A program made the position numbers and the translations under genes. DNA of 64,000 nucleotides. It comes from Vreelandella hamiltonii. Its GTDB lineage: Bacteria > Pseudomonadota > Gammaproteobacteria > Pseudomonadales > Halomonadaceae. Under the pieces are notes generated by a model that saw only the letters and a program-made list of their open reading frames with translations, did no database searches and was not told where the DNA came from. The stretch lies in assembly GCF_014651775.1 (NCBI RefSeq), contig NZ_BMXN01000007.1, positions 26,381 through 90,380 on the forward strand, in the 5' to 3' direction. Below are positions 8,999 through 16,975 of the stretch, in pieces (position 1 is the first letter of the stretch; every line of letters starts with the position of its first letter).

Positions 8999-10045
8999 TT
9001 ATGCGCGGCGCGGCATCAGGCCTGCCAGGCGTGCGTGCATGGGTGAACCGACAGGTGCGTCACGCAGGGTCAACATGACAGGCAAGCGTAGCCTGGGAAC
9101 GAGGGCGATATCACGCACGACGGCTGAGAAATCGGCACGTTCGTCTTCGGCCAGTCGGTTCAGGAACAGCGGCAAGCGCGTCTCGTCTTCCAGCAGTTGC
9201 CAGCCGCGCCCGGCCATGGCAGCCATCAGGTCAGGGCCGCAGGCAGCGCTATCCTCAAGCAAGCTCGTGTACCAATCGCCTACCGTGGGTTCTGGTGAGC
9301 TGCCGACAGCCCTTACGCAGGCGCACACGGTTTCCACGTCTCCCTCGCTGGCCGCCTGCTCGCCACGCGCCTGAAGCGCTTCCAGCAGGCAGCCTGGCAA
9401 AGGCTGGTGCTCGAGGCAGTAGCATAGCGCACGCGTAACGCTGGCGGGCAGGTCAGACAGCCGTTCGGCCAGCGCTCTGGCGGCATCGTCGTCCATGCGC
9501 ACCGCAAAGTCAGCCAGCCCCTGCACGCCGAGCGCTTGCCAATCGATCGACTGCTGGCCGCTCAGATACGCTTCTACCGGTTCCAGGTGCTGGCTGGCAG
9601 GTAGCCCCAGGTGCAGTGTGGCACGGGCATTGAGCATGGCCTGAAAGGTGACGTCGGGCGTGAAGGCCAGCGGGTTGTCCTTCATCAGGTCGTCTACGCC
9701 AGCGCTGGCGTCAGCTGACAATGTCTGCTCTGACGCCAGGGCATTACGCCCCAGAGTTTCCAGCAAGCGATTGATGAAGCCATCCCGCTGTGCAGGCGAG
9801 AGCATGCCCTGCTCGTCCAAGGGCAGGGCGAGGAACCAGATGGCCGGTTCAGGCATCGCACCCAGCCGAAACACGATGCCCAGACGCGCCTGACCCAGCC
9901 AGGGCTCGGGCCAGGCGTGTTCGGCCTGCTCGAAGCCGCGCAGGGTATCCCGCGAGCAGGGCACCACACGACGCCCCATATGGTAGAGCGTCACGTCGGC
10001 ACCGCTGCGGGTAAAGAACTCGTCGAGGGTAGTAATTGGTTGCAT
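8999..10045 (-). CDS. DUF3549 family protein
   Basis: This 348-residue cytoplasmic protein belongs to a family known mainly from gammaproteobacteria and without an assigned function. The N-terminal ITTLDEFFTRSGADVTLYHM and the IVFRLGAMPEPAIWFLALPLDEQG segment are typical. The rest is helical and leucine/alanine-rich, with no catalytic motif I can point to. I choose the ATG at 10045 because GGAAGGA lies 5 bases upstream; an in-frame ATG at 10060 is also possible. It lies 58 bases ahead of rimB on the same strand, so a shared transcript with rimB-rimK is possible. DnaA-box-like repeats lie upstream. Confidence 0.8.
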   Translation of the reverse strand: MQPITTLDEFFTRSGADVTLYHMGRRVVPCSRDTLRGFEQAEHAWPEPWLGQARLGIVFRLGAMPEPAIWFLALPLDEQGMLSPAQRDGFINRLLETLGRNALASEQTLSADASAGVDDLMKDNPLAFTPDVTFQAMLNARATLHLGLPASQHLEPVEAYLSGQQSIDWQALGVQGLADFAVRMDDDAARALAERLSDLPASVTRALCYCLEHQPLPGCLLEALQARGEQAASEGDVETVCACVRAVGSSPEPTVGDWYTSLLEDSAACGPDLMAAMAGRGWQLLEDETRLPLFLNRLAEDERADFSAVVRDIALVPRLRLPVMLTLRDAPVGSPMHARLAGLMPRRA

Positions 10046-10203
10046 GACATCCTTCCGCATTTCAAGCGTGCACTCTACCTTGATGCTCGGTCACTGTCAG
10101 CCGTAACCGTTGATAAAACCATACCTTATCGTCGAAGTGGTCAAAAAGTGAACAACATTCCCCAGGCCCCGTGGGAGTAGCCGTTGCGACACCTTTCCAT
10201 AGT

Positions 10204-10284
10204 TTATCCACAGTCTCTTGCAGGTTTTCTGTGAATCTGTGCATAAACGCGTTGGCCATGCCTCTCGGTGGCAAGTTACCCACA
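10204..10284. promoter_or_regulatory. Cluster of DnaA-box-like 9-mers
   Basis: Within 81 bases there is one perfect DnaA box TTATCCACA (10204-10212) and TGTGCATAA (10238-10246, TTATGCACA on the minus strand). TTACCCACA (10276-10284) and a weaker TGTGAATCT (10230-10238) accompany them. The last strong box lies in the spacer of the candidate yqcC promoter. Three close matches in such a short non-coding stretch are unlikely by chance. No dnaA, AT-rich unwinding element or gidA is present, so this is not the usual oriC setting. Confidence 0.5.
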
Positions 10285-10297
10285 GAGTTGGGATAAT
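10269..10297 (+). promoter_or_regulatory. Candidate yqcC promoter
   Basis: TGGCAA (10269-10274), a 17-base spacer and GATAAT (10292-10297) form a sigma70-like promoter about 30 bases before the yqcC start. The -10 is good (5 of 6) and the -35 weak. The spacer contains the DnaA-box-like TTACCCACA. Confidence 0.4.
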
Positions 10298-10329
10298 CAC
10301 GCCGACCATTCCTTATGAGTAGACTGTTT

Positions 10330-10662
10330 ATGAGCGTCCATCAACAGCTTCAAACCGCGCTTCTCGAGCTTGAAGCCGCGATGAAAGCCGCCAACCTATG
10401 GCGAACCCCCCTTCCAGAGGCGAGTGCGTTTGCCAGTCAGGAGCCCTTTTGTGTGGATACCATGTCGCTGCCCCAGTGGGTGCGCTATGTGTTCGTAGCC
10501 CGGTTGACCGCGCTGGTAGAAGCCCAGGCGACCCTGCCCGCCAAGTGTGAGGTGGCGCCCGCCATGGCCGCTTATCTGATGCAGGAAAAAGTGCGCGCCA
10601 GCGATCAGGTGCTGGTGATTCGCGCCATGGAAAGAGTCGACCAACTGGTGACGGACAACTGA
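10330..10662 (+). CDS. yqcC: YqcC family protein (DUF446)
   Basis: This is a small soluble protein of 110 residues of the YqcC family, whose function is not established. It keeps the family pattern: an N-terminal LxxLExxMKxxxLW helix, then EPFCVDTMSLPQWVRYVFVARL, which aligns with E. coli YqcC (QPFFMDTMEPLEWLQWVLIPRM), and a C-terminal LxVIRAMERVDQL helix. Two in-frame ATGs exist (10315 and 10330). The second gives the usual family N terminus; neither has a strong ribosome site. Transcription should end at the large hairpin at 10699-10740. Confidence 0.85.
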   Translation: MSVHQQLQTALLELEAAMKAANLWRTPLPEASAFASQEPFCVDTMSLPQWVRYVFVARLTALVEAQATLPAKCEVAPAMAAYLMQEKVRASDQVLVIRAMERVDQLVTDN

Positions 10663-10698
10663 ACAGGTGGCCGTCAGCGCGGCGCTGCCGTGCTTCTC

Positions 10699-10740
10699 AA
10701 CCGAACAGGCCCGGAGCTAATGCCCCGGGCCTGTTCGGTT
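10699..10740. terminator. Bidirectional terminator between yqcC and ompW
   Basis: A perfect 16-base inverted repeat has arms AACCGAACAGGCCCGG (10699-10714) and its complement (10725-10740). The loop is 10 bases, and each arm ends in AA/TT. The two flanking genes converge on it. Confidence 0.75.
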
Positions 10741-10761
10741 TGATGGGTAGCCCCGTATCTT

Positions 10762-11388
10762 CTAGAAGCGGTAGCTGAGACCCGCCATGACCACGATGGG
10801 GTCGATTTCGACGGTGCCCGCTGCGGCGCCGTTCACCGTGGCGTCCGTATCGATGTCCAGGTACCAGGCGGCGGCGTTGAGCGCCCAGTTGTCGTCGATC
10901 AGCAGGTCGATACCCAATTGGCCTGCCAGACCCCAGGAGTCGTCCAGATCCAGCTCACCAATCGCCAGCTGTTCGTCCGAGAAGCGCGTGTAGTTGATAC
11001 CGGCGCCAATGTAGGGCTGAACCCGTGCCTGGGTGCCGCCCAGCGGGTAATACTGCAGCGTCAGGGTGGGTGGCAGGTGCTTGGTCGAGGCAAGGTTCTC
11101 GCCGTTCAGGGCAATGTCGTGCTTGAAGGGCAGTGCGGCCAGCAGTTCGACGCCCACCTTGTCGTGAAAGCGATAGCCCAGCGTAAAGGCGAAGTCGGTC
11201 TTGTCCTGAACGTCCACCGCCAGTGCGCCGTTGGCCAAGGCGCCGTTGTCGCTTTTGGGTGTCACTTGTGCCACGCCCACGCGGGTAAAGAAGTCACCTG
11301 CGCCGTAGGCAAAGGCCTGGCTGCTGGTGGCCAGCGTTGCAACGGCCATGCTGGCAGCGATGAGAAGAGAGGGTTTGAACGGGCGCAT
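10762..11388 (-). CDS. ompW: OmpW family outer-membrane protein
   Basis: This is a small eight-stranded beta-barrel of the OmpW type, likely in the outer membrane. The 208-residue precursor has a signal peptide of about 26 residues ending near SSQAFA. It then shows the family hallmarks: an early RVGVAQVTPKSDN strand, FAFTLGYRFHDKVGVELLAALPFKHDI, the LPPTLTLQYYPLGGTQARVQPYIGAGINYTRF stretch and a C-terminal phenylalanine (GLSYRF). I start it at 11388 because AGGAG lies just upstream and the signal peptide begins there; a longer frame to 11577 lacks these. OmpW proteins are often osmotically or stress regulated, but no specific operator is seen. Confidence 0.92.
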   Translation of the reverse strand: MRPFKPSLLIAASMAVATLATSSQAFAYGAGDFFTRVGVAQVTPKSDNGALANGALAVDVQDKTDFAFTLGYRFHDKVGVELLAALPFKHDIALNGENLASTKHLPPTLTLQYYPLGGTQARVQPYIGAGINYTRFSDEQLAIGELDLDDSWGLAGQLGIDLLIDDNWALNAAAWYLDIDTDATVNGAAAGTVEIDPIVVMAGLSYRF

Positions 11389-11511
11389 AATGTTGCTCCT
11401 GACCATGATGAGGGTGAGTGGTTCGCGATCCATGGCGCCACTATAACCAGCCAGAAGCGGTGCGTTATTGACCTGAGGCAAAGAGCGGTGCGCAAGCGGC
11501 CAACAATGCAA

Positions 11512-11600
11512 GAGACCTCCTGCAAGGCGGCGGGGCCTTGACGAGGAGGTCTCGGATGACTGCTTGCCGATGCTCACCGCCTGCCGAAGCAGGCGGTGAG
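11512..11600 (-). other. Two consecutive strong inverted repeats between putP and ompW
   Basis: The first repeat has arms GAGACCTCCT (11512-11521) and AGGAGGTCTC (11544-11553), with an inner CAAGGC/GCCTTG pair. The second has perfect 12-base arms CTCACCGCCTGC (11573-11584) and GCAGGCGGTGAG (11589-11600). As minus-strand RNA the second has a C(UUCG)G tetraloop. Neither is followed by a U-tract. They lie 59-147 bases after putP and 124-212 bases before ompW, so they may be a putP 3' end, an ompW leader element, or both. The rest of 11389-11658 shows nothing I can name. Confidence 0.5.
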
Positions 11601-11658
11601 GGTGGCATGCTGGCCAAGAGCCGTGGCTAAAAATCGTTGCCAGGCGTAATGATCAGGA

Positions 11659-13149
11659 TCAGCGTTCGATGTGCTGGTACTCACCGGCATCGGCGGTCAT
11701 GTTGCTGACGACCAGGATGGCGATGAAGGAGGCGATGAAGCCGGGGATGATTTCGTAGACACCCGGGCCGCCCATGAAGGAGCCGCTCCAGCCCAGCGAA
11801 ATCCAGATCATCACGGTGGCGGCACCGACGATCATGCCCGCTAGCGCGCCGGCACCGTTGGTGCGCGGCCACATCAGCGCGAGGATGATCAGCGGACCAA
11901 AGGCGGCGCCAAAGCCTGCCCAGGCGTTACTGACCAGCCCCAGCACCTGCGAGTCTTCATTGGAAGCAATGATGGCGGCCACGATACCCACCAGCACGAC
12001 GCACACACGGCCCACCGCGACGCACTGCTGCTCGGTGGCATTCTTGTGCAGGAACAGGCGGTAGAAGTCTTCCGTCAGCGAAGAGGAGGACACCAGCAGC
12101 TGGCTGGAGATGGTGCTCATGATCGCTGCCAGCAGCGCCGCGTACAGGAAGCCGGTGATCAGCGGATGGAAGAGCAGGTTGGCCAGCACGATGAAGATGG
12201 TTTCAGGATCCTGGATGTCCATGCCGTTACGCACTGCGAAGGCGCGACCCGCCAAGCCCAGCGACACGGCACCGATCAGCGAGACCAGCATCCAGCCCAT
12301 ACCGATGTTACGCGCTACAGGCACGTCTTCTTGTGAGCGAATGGCCATGAAGCGAACGATGATATGCGGCTGACCAAAATAGCCCAGGCCCCAGGTCACC
12401 GCCGACAGCCAGCCTACGAACGTCAGCCCCGTGGTCCAGGAGAGCAGCGTGGGATCGACACTGTTGAGCGTCTCCGACGCCTGTGAGAAACCACCGCCGC
12501 CGTCACCGAACAGCACCACCGCAGGCATGATGATCAAGGCCAGCATCATGATGCAGCCCTGCACGAAGTCGGTCATGCTCACGGCCAGGAAGCCGCCTAC
12601 CACGGTATAGATCAGCACCACGCCGAGGGTAATGATGACGCCCATGGCGTAATTGCTCATGTCGCCAAAGTTGTACACTCCGGTGAAGGCCGTTTCGAAC
12701 AGCTTGCCACCGGCTACCAGGCCCGAGGCGGTATACACGGCAAAGAAGATCACGATCACGATGGCCGACACGGTGCGCAGTGCCAGCGCACGGGTCGGGA
12801 ATCGGTTGGCCAGAAACGCCGGAATGGTAATCGCGTTGCCGTAATGAATGGTCTGCTCGCGCAGGCGAGGCGCGACCAGTATCCAGTTGAGCAGTGCGCC
12901 CACCAGCAGGCCAATGCCGATCCAGGCAGAGCCCAGTCCAGACACGAACATGGCTCCGGGCAAGCCCAGCAGCAGCCAGCCGCTCATGTCGGAGGCCCCT
13001 GCCGAGAGTGCCGCGACCTGTGGGCTGAGGGTACGGCCCCCCAGCATGTAATCTTCCGAGGAAGAGGTCGCTTTGCGCATGGCATAGATGCCGATGGCGA
13101 TCATGAGCGCAAAATATCCAAACAAGCTAATCCAAACACCAGTAGCCAT
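11659..13149 (-). CDS. putP: Sodium/proline symporter PutP
   Basis: PutP imports proline with sodium across the inner membrane (SSS/solute:sodium symporter family). The 496-residue protein starts in the first membrane helix (WISLFGYFALMIAIGIYAM). It has the family's SSEDYMLGGRTLSPQVAALSAGASDMSGWLLLGLPGA segment in TM2, whose serine and aspartate residues belong to the Na+ site. The conserved TTYGGFLAV-like TVVGGFLAVSMTDFVQG and GYFGQPHIIVRFMAI blocks are also present. A GGAGAAG ribosome site precedes the ATG. It lies downstream of putA in the same direction, separated by 354 bases that contain a structured leader, so it probably has its own promoter. In a halophile it may also serve osmoprotection. 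Confidence 0.95.
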   Translation of the reverse strand: MATGVWISLFGYFALMIAIGIYAMRKATSSSEDYMLGGRTLSPQVAALSAGASDMSGWLLLGLPGAMFVSGLGSAWIGIGLLVGALLNWILVAPRLREQTIHYGNAITIPAFLANRFPTRALALRTVSAIVIVIFFAVYTASGLVAGGKLFETAFTGVYNFGDMSNYAMGVIITLGVVLIYTVVGGFLAVSMTDFVQGCIMMLALIIMPAVVLFGDGGGGFSQASETLNSVDPTLLSWTTGLTFVGWLSAVTWGLGYFGQPHIIVRFMAIRSQEDVPVARNIGMGWMLVSLIGAVSLGLAGRAFAVRNGMDIQDPETIFIVLANLLFHPLITGFLYAALLAAIMSTISSQLLVSSSSLTEDFYRLFLHKNATEQQCVAVGRVCVVLVGIVAAIIASNEDSQVLGLVSNAWAGFGAAFGPLIILALMWPRTNGAGALAGMIVGAATVMIWISLGWSGSFMGGPGVYEIIPGFIASFIAILVVSNMTADAGEYQHIER

Positions 13150-13172
13150 AACACTTCTCCAGTTCGTCAGAA

Positions 13173-13236
13173 CGGAGTCAGGTCACCTACGAAAGCCCGC
13201 GCGTGCTGGCCGCTCTTTCGTACATTCCTGACTCCG
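13173..13236 (-). promoter_or_regulatory. Nested hairpin in the putP leader; remainder of 13150-13503
   Basis: Perfect 10-base arms CGGAGTCAGG (13173-13182) and CCTGACTCCG (13227-13236) enclose perfect 8-base arms TACGAAAG (13188-13195) and CTTTCGTA (13215-13222). Only a 4-5 base internal loop separates the two stems. The element ends 24 bases before the putP start codon, so it would lie in the leader RNA or at a palindromic operator. The rest of this 354-base gap holds a short CACGGCC/GGCCGTG hairpin (about 13400-13418). I see no gene and no U-tract terminator for putA. Confidence 0.5.
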
Positions 13237-13503
13237 ACAGCGTCAGCGCTTTGGCGATAGGTGGCCAAAGCGCGTTGATCTTGTTGTTAATTCCCCTGCC
13301 GGTTCGTCGTGGCCAGTGGCTGGCCACGGCTCGAACCGTCAAGCAGGGCGCCGGAAAGGGTATGGAGGTGTATCGATATCGAGTTCCCTGTGCCTGGTGC
13401 ACGGCCTGGGGGGGCCGTGGCAGCGCAGGCAGTCACGCTATTATTGTCAACCATGAGACGGATCCTTTTCAGGAGTTCAGGTTAGTTTATGTCGATGAGC
13501 GTT

Positions 13504-16500
13504 CTACTCATCCCCTAGCGCCAATAGCGACGCGTTGCCACCCAGGGCGGCGGTGTTGTTGGTGATCGTCTTTTCAGTCACGAAGCGCTGCAGGTAATGC
13601 GGGCCACCCGCTTTGGGGCCGGTGCCCGAAAGTCCCTGACCGCCGAATGGCTGCACGCCGACCACTGCGCCGATGATATTACGGTTGATGTACACATTGC
13701 CTACTCGAATTTTCTGCGCTATTTCAGCGGCAAAGGATTCGTTACGGCTATGCACGCCAAACGTCAGGCCATACCCCCGGCCGTTGATGTCGTTGATCAC
13801 CTTGTCGATCTCGCGGGCCTTGTAGCGCACGATGTGCAGCACGGGGCCAAACTGCTCGCGGGTCAGCGCATCGATGCTGTCGATGGTAAAGGCGACCGGA
13901 GCCACGAAAGTGCCGTGCTGGGTGTGCTCGGCGGTCATCGGGGTTTCGGCGACCAGCCGGTTCTCGCCCTTGAGCTTGTCGATATGCGCCAGCAGCCCTT
14001 TGCGCGCGTCTTCATCGATGACCGGGCCCACGTCGGTGCCCAAATCGCGCGGATCACCGATCCGCAGTTCGCTCATGGCGCCCTTGAGGATCTCGATGAC
14101 GCGGTCGGCCACGTCATCCTGCAGGTAAAGCACACGCAGGGCAGAACAGCGCTGCCCGGCGCTCTGGAACGCTGACTGGATCGAGTCCATGACCACCTGC
14201 TCGGGCAGGGCGGTGGAATCCACGATCATGGCGTTCATGCCGCCGGTTTCCGCGATCAGGGTTGGCAGCGGCGCGTTTTCGCGGGCGGCCAGGGCGCGAT
14301 TGATGATCTGAGCCGTATCGGTGCCGCCGGTGAACACCACGCCGGTGATGCGCGGGTCGGAGGTCAGCACGCTACCCACGGTGGGGCCGTCGCCCGGCAG
14401 CAGCTGCACTACATCGCGGGGCATGCCCGCTTCGTAAAGCAGCTCGATGACGCGATGCGCGACGATGGAGGTCTGCTCGGCGGGCTTGGCCAGCACGGTG
14501 TTGCCTGCCACGGCGGCTGCGACGATCTGACCGCAGAAAATGGCTACCGGGAAGTTCCAGGGGCTGATGGCGGCAAACACGCCCTTGCCGCCCATGGATA
14601 GCCGGTTCGATTCACCGGTGGGGCCAGGCAGCTCGATGGGCTCGCCGAACGACTCTTCGGCGCGCATGGCGTAATAGCGGCAGAAATCCACGGCCTCCTT
14701 GATCTCGTCCACGCCGTCGGTGAGCAGCTTGCCACCCTCCCGGGAGCAGAGCGTCATCAGCTCGGCCATGTGCTCTTCCATCAGGTCGCCCAGGCGGCGA
14801 ATGATGGCCGCGCGCTCGGCAACCGGCGTGGCATCCCAGCGCGGGAACGCTTCCCAGGCAGCGTCCAGTGCCTTGGCCGCCTGCTCCTTGCTGGTCCACT
14901 GCACGCTGCCCACGGTCTGGCGACGGTCAAAGGGCGATGTCACGCGATGGGTATTGCCCGCATCTTCGGCCACGTCGAACGCCAGCAGTGGCCGGGTGGG
15001 GTACTGCTTGTCCATGAACGTGGCCATTTTCTCCATCAGCGGATAGTACTGGCTGCGGATATTGAGGTTGACGCCACGAGAGTTGCGGCGTTTCGCACCG
15101 TAGATGTCCTTGGGCAGCGGAATCCGCTTGTTGTAGAAGCTCTTCTGCTGGCGCAGGGTTTCGATGGGGTGCTTGCAGAGCGACTCCACCGGCACTTCGG
15201 GATCGACGATCTGGTGCACGAACGAGGAGTTGGCGCCGTTTTCCAGCAGGCGACGCACCAGGTAGGGCAGCAAGTCCTTGTGGGCGCCCACCGGGGCGTA
15301 AATGCGGCAGTAGGTGCCTTTGGGGGCACGGGCCAGGGCGGCGTCATACAGCGCTTCGCCCATGCCGTGCAGGCGCTGGAACTCGAACGGGCGGCTGTCC
15401 TGGTTGGCCAGCTCCAGAATCGTGGTCACGGTATGCGCGTTGTGGGTGGCGAACTGCGGGAAGATGCGCCCGCGGGTGTCGTCGGAGAGCAGGAACTGGG
15501 CGCAAGCCAGGTAGGCCACATCGGTACACGCTTTGCGCGTGTAGACCGGGTAGCCATCGACCCCCAGCTGCTGCGACTCCTTGATCTCGCTGTCCCAGTA
15601 GGCGCCCTTCACCAGGCGCAGCGGAATTTCGTCGCCTTGCTGGTCGGCCAGTCGGTTCAGGTAGTGCAGCACGGGCAGCGCACGCTTCGAGTAGGCTTGC
15701 ACCACCAGGCCGAAGTGGCCCCAACCCTTGGCAGCACTGCTTTGGTAAATGGCGCGGAAGACCTCCAGCGAGAGCTCCAGGCGGTCTACCTCTTCGGCGT
15801 CGATGGTGACGGCCACGTCCAGCTCGCGCGCCTTGGTGACCAGCTTGATCACGGTGTCCACCAGCTCGGCCAGCACCTGCTCGCGACGGCCAAACTCATA
15901 GCGCGGATGCAGGGCCGACAGCTTGATGGACACCGAAGGTGCAGGGGTCTTGTCGCCCAGGGTCTTGCAGGCTTTGCCCACCTGCTCGATGGCACGGGCG
16001 TAGTCGTCGAAGTAGCGCTTGGCATCGGCGCGGGTGCGGGCGGCTTCCCCCAGCATGTCATAGGAGTAGGTGTAGCCCTTGTTGAACAGCGGCTTCGAGC
16101 GCTTGAGCGCTTCGTTGATATCGCGGCCCAGCACGAACTGCTTGCCCATGATTTTCATGGCTTCCATCATCGCCCGGCGAATCACCGGCTCACCCATACG
16201 GTTGACCATGCGATTGATGAAGTGAGCAGGCTGGCCCTCTTTGGGGTGGTCCAGCTTCAGTACCTTGCCGGTCATCAGCAGGCCCCAGGTCGAGGCGTTG
16301 ACCATCCAGGACTCGCTCTTGCCCACGTGGGACTGCCAGTCGGCCGGGCCCAGCTTGTCTTCGATCAAGGCGTCGGCGGTGGCGGTGTCCGGGATGCGCA
16401 GCATGGCTTCGGCCAGGCACATCAGCATCAGGCCTTCATGGGTGTCCAGGCTGTACTGCTGAAGCAGCTCGTCGATGGTATCGACGGCGGTATCCATGTT

Positions 16501-16695
16501 GCGTACTTCTCGCACCAGCGCGGCCGTGTTGGCTTCGATGCGGGAGAAGTCGTCCGAGTCGGCGTTCAGTACCTTGATCAGCTCGCTGACGTAGGCATCC
16601 TCATCCACGATGTAGTGGTCGCTAATACGCGCCATCAGCGTATCAAGGTCGGTTTGCCAGATGGCTGGGTCACGCATTTTCTTGGCATTAAGCAT
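13504..16695 (-). CDS. putA: Bifunctional proline dehydrogenase / glutamate-semialdehyde dehydrogenase PutA
   Basis: PutA oxidises proline to glutamate in two steps using FAD and NAD. From the ATG at 16695 it has 1063 residues. There is an N-terminal helical arm, a PRODH barrel (about 190-480, with YSKRALPVLHYL and LVKGAYWDSEIK) and an aldehyde dehydrogenase domain (about 540-1030). The latter has the AETGGMNAMIV motif and catalytic cysteine C850 in GQRCSALR. It lacks the ribbon-helix-helix DNA-binding domain of the 1320-residue E. coli PutA, so it cannot repress its own promoter the E. coli way. The neighbouring AraC gene may do so instead. An upstream in-frame start at 16752 lacks support. 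Confidence 0.96.
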   Translation of the reverse strand: MLNAKKMRDPAIWQTDLDTLMARISDHYIVDEDAYVSELIKVLNADSDDFSRIEANTAALVREVRNMDTAVDTIDELLQQYSLDTHEGLMLMCLAEAMLRIPDTATADALIEDKLGPADWQSHVGKSESWMVNASTWGLLMTGKVLKLDHPKEGQPAHFINRMVNRMGEPVIRRAMMEAMKIMGKQFVLGRDINEALKRSKPLFNKGYTYSYDMLGEAARTRADAKRYFDDYARAIEQVGKACKTLGDKTPAPSVSIKLSALHPRYEFGRREQVLAELVDTVIKLVTKARELDVAVTIDAEEVDRLELSLEVFRAIYQSSAAKGWGHFGLVVQAYSKRALPVLHYLNRLADQQGDEIPLRLVKGAYWDSEIKESQQLGVDGYPVYTRKACTDVAYLACAQFLLSDDTRGRIFPQFATHNAHTVTTILELANQDSRPFEFQRLHGMGEALYDAALARAPKGTYCRIYAPVGAHKDLLPYLVRRLLENGANSSFVHQIVDPEVPVESLCKHPIETLRQQKSFYNKRIPLPKDIYGAKRRNSRGVNLNIRSQYYPLMEKMATFMDKQYPTRPLLAFDVAEDAGNTHRVTSPFDRRQTVGSVQWTSKEQAAKALDAAWEAFPRWDATPVAERAAIIRRLGDLMEEHMAELMTLCSREGGKLLTDGVDEIKEAVDFCRYYAMRAEESFGEPIELPGPTGESNRLSMGGKGVFAAISPWNFPVAIFCGQIVAAAVAGNTVLAKPAEQTSIVAHRVIELLYEAGMPRDVVQLLPGDGPTVGSVLTSDPRITGVVFTGGTDTAQIINRALAARENAPLPTLIAETGGMNAMIVDSTALPEQVVMDSIQSAFQSAGQRCSALRVLYLQDDVADRVIEILKGAMSELRIGDPRDLGTDVGPVIDEDARKGLLAHIDKLKGENRLVAETPMTAEHTQHGTFVAPVAFTIDSIDALTREQFGPVLHIVRYKAREIDKVINDINGRGYGLTFGVHSRNESFAAEIAQKIRVGNVYINRNIIGAVVGVQPFGGQGLSGTGPKAGGPHYLQRFVTEKTITNNTAALGGNASLLALGDE

Positions 16696-16826
16696 TGAGG
16701 CCCCCGTAAGACAGGTCTGAAACAGGCTGCTGAAGCGAATGGCTGGATTCACCAGCGTTTAAAAACAGTGATAGCAGGGCAGGTGCCCAGTATGTTGTCG
16801 AATGTAGAGCGCGCGCCCGTCAGTTG

Positions 16827-16855
16827 TATGTCGTTTTCATGGCAAAACGTGTCAA
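16827..16855 (-). promoter_or_regulatory. Candidate putA promoter
   Basis: On the minus strand a perfect -35 TTGACA (16850-16855) is followed, after 17 bases, by GACATA (16827-16832); CATACA is an alternative -10 two bases on. The -10 is poor, which fits a promoter that needs an activator such as the nearby AraC-type protein. The rest of 16696-16975 shows no gene. Confidence 0.35.
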
Positions 16856-16975
16856 ATTCTCGGCAAGAAGCGCCTGGTTACGACTTTAGTAGAGCGGTTG
16901 ACGACTTGCCAGCACCGCTCTCAACGCTGCCGGGCCGTCATAGGGGAATGCCGGCCTGTGCCAGCCGAACCGAGC

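Noticed and set aside
11389..11577. An N-terminal extension of 63 residues on OmpW
   Set aside because: It would bury the signal peptide; AGGAG and the signal peptide both support 11388 as the start.
14770..16698. A 642-codon open frame opposite putA
   Set aside because: It is an antisense shadow of putA with no recognisable motif and no ribosome site.
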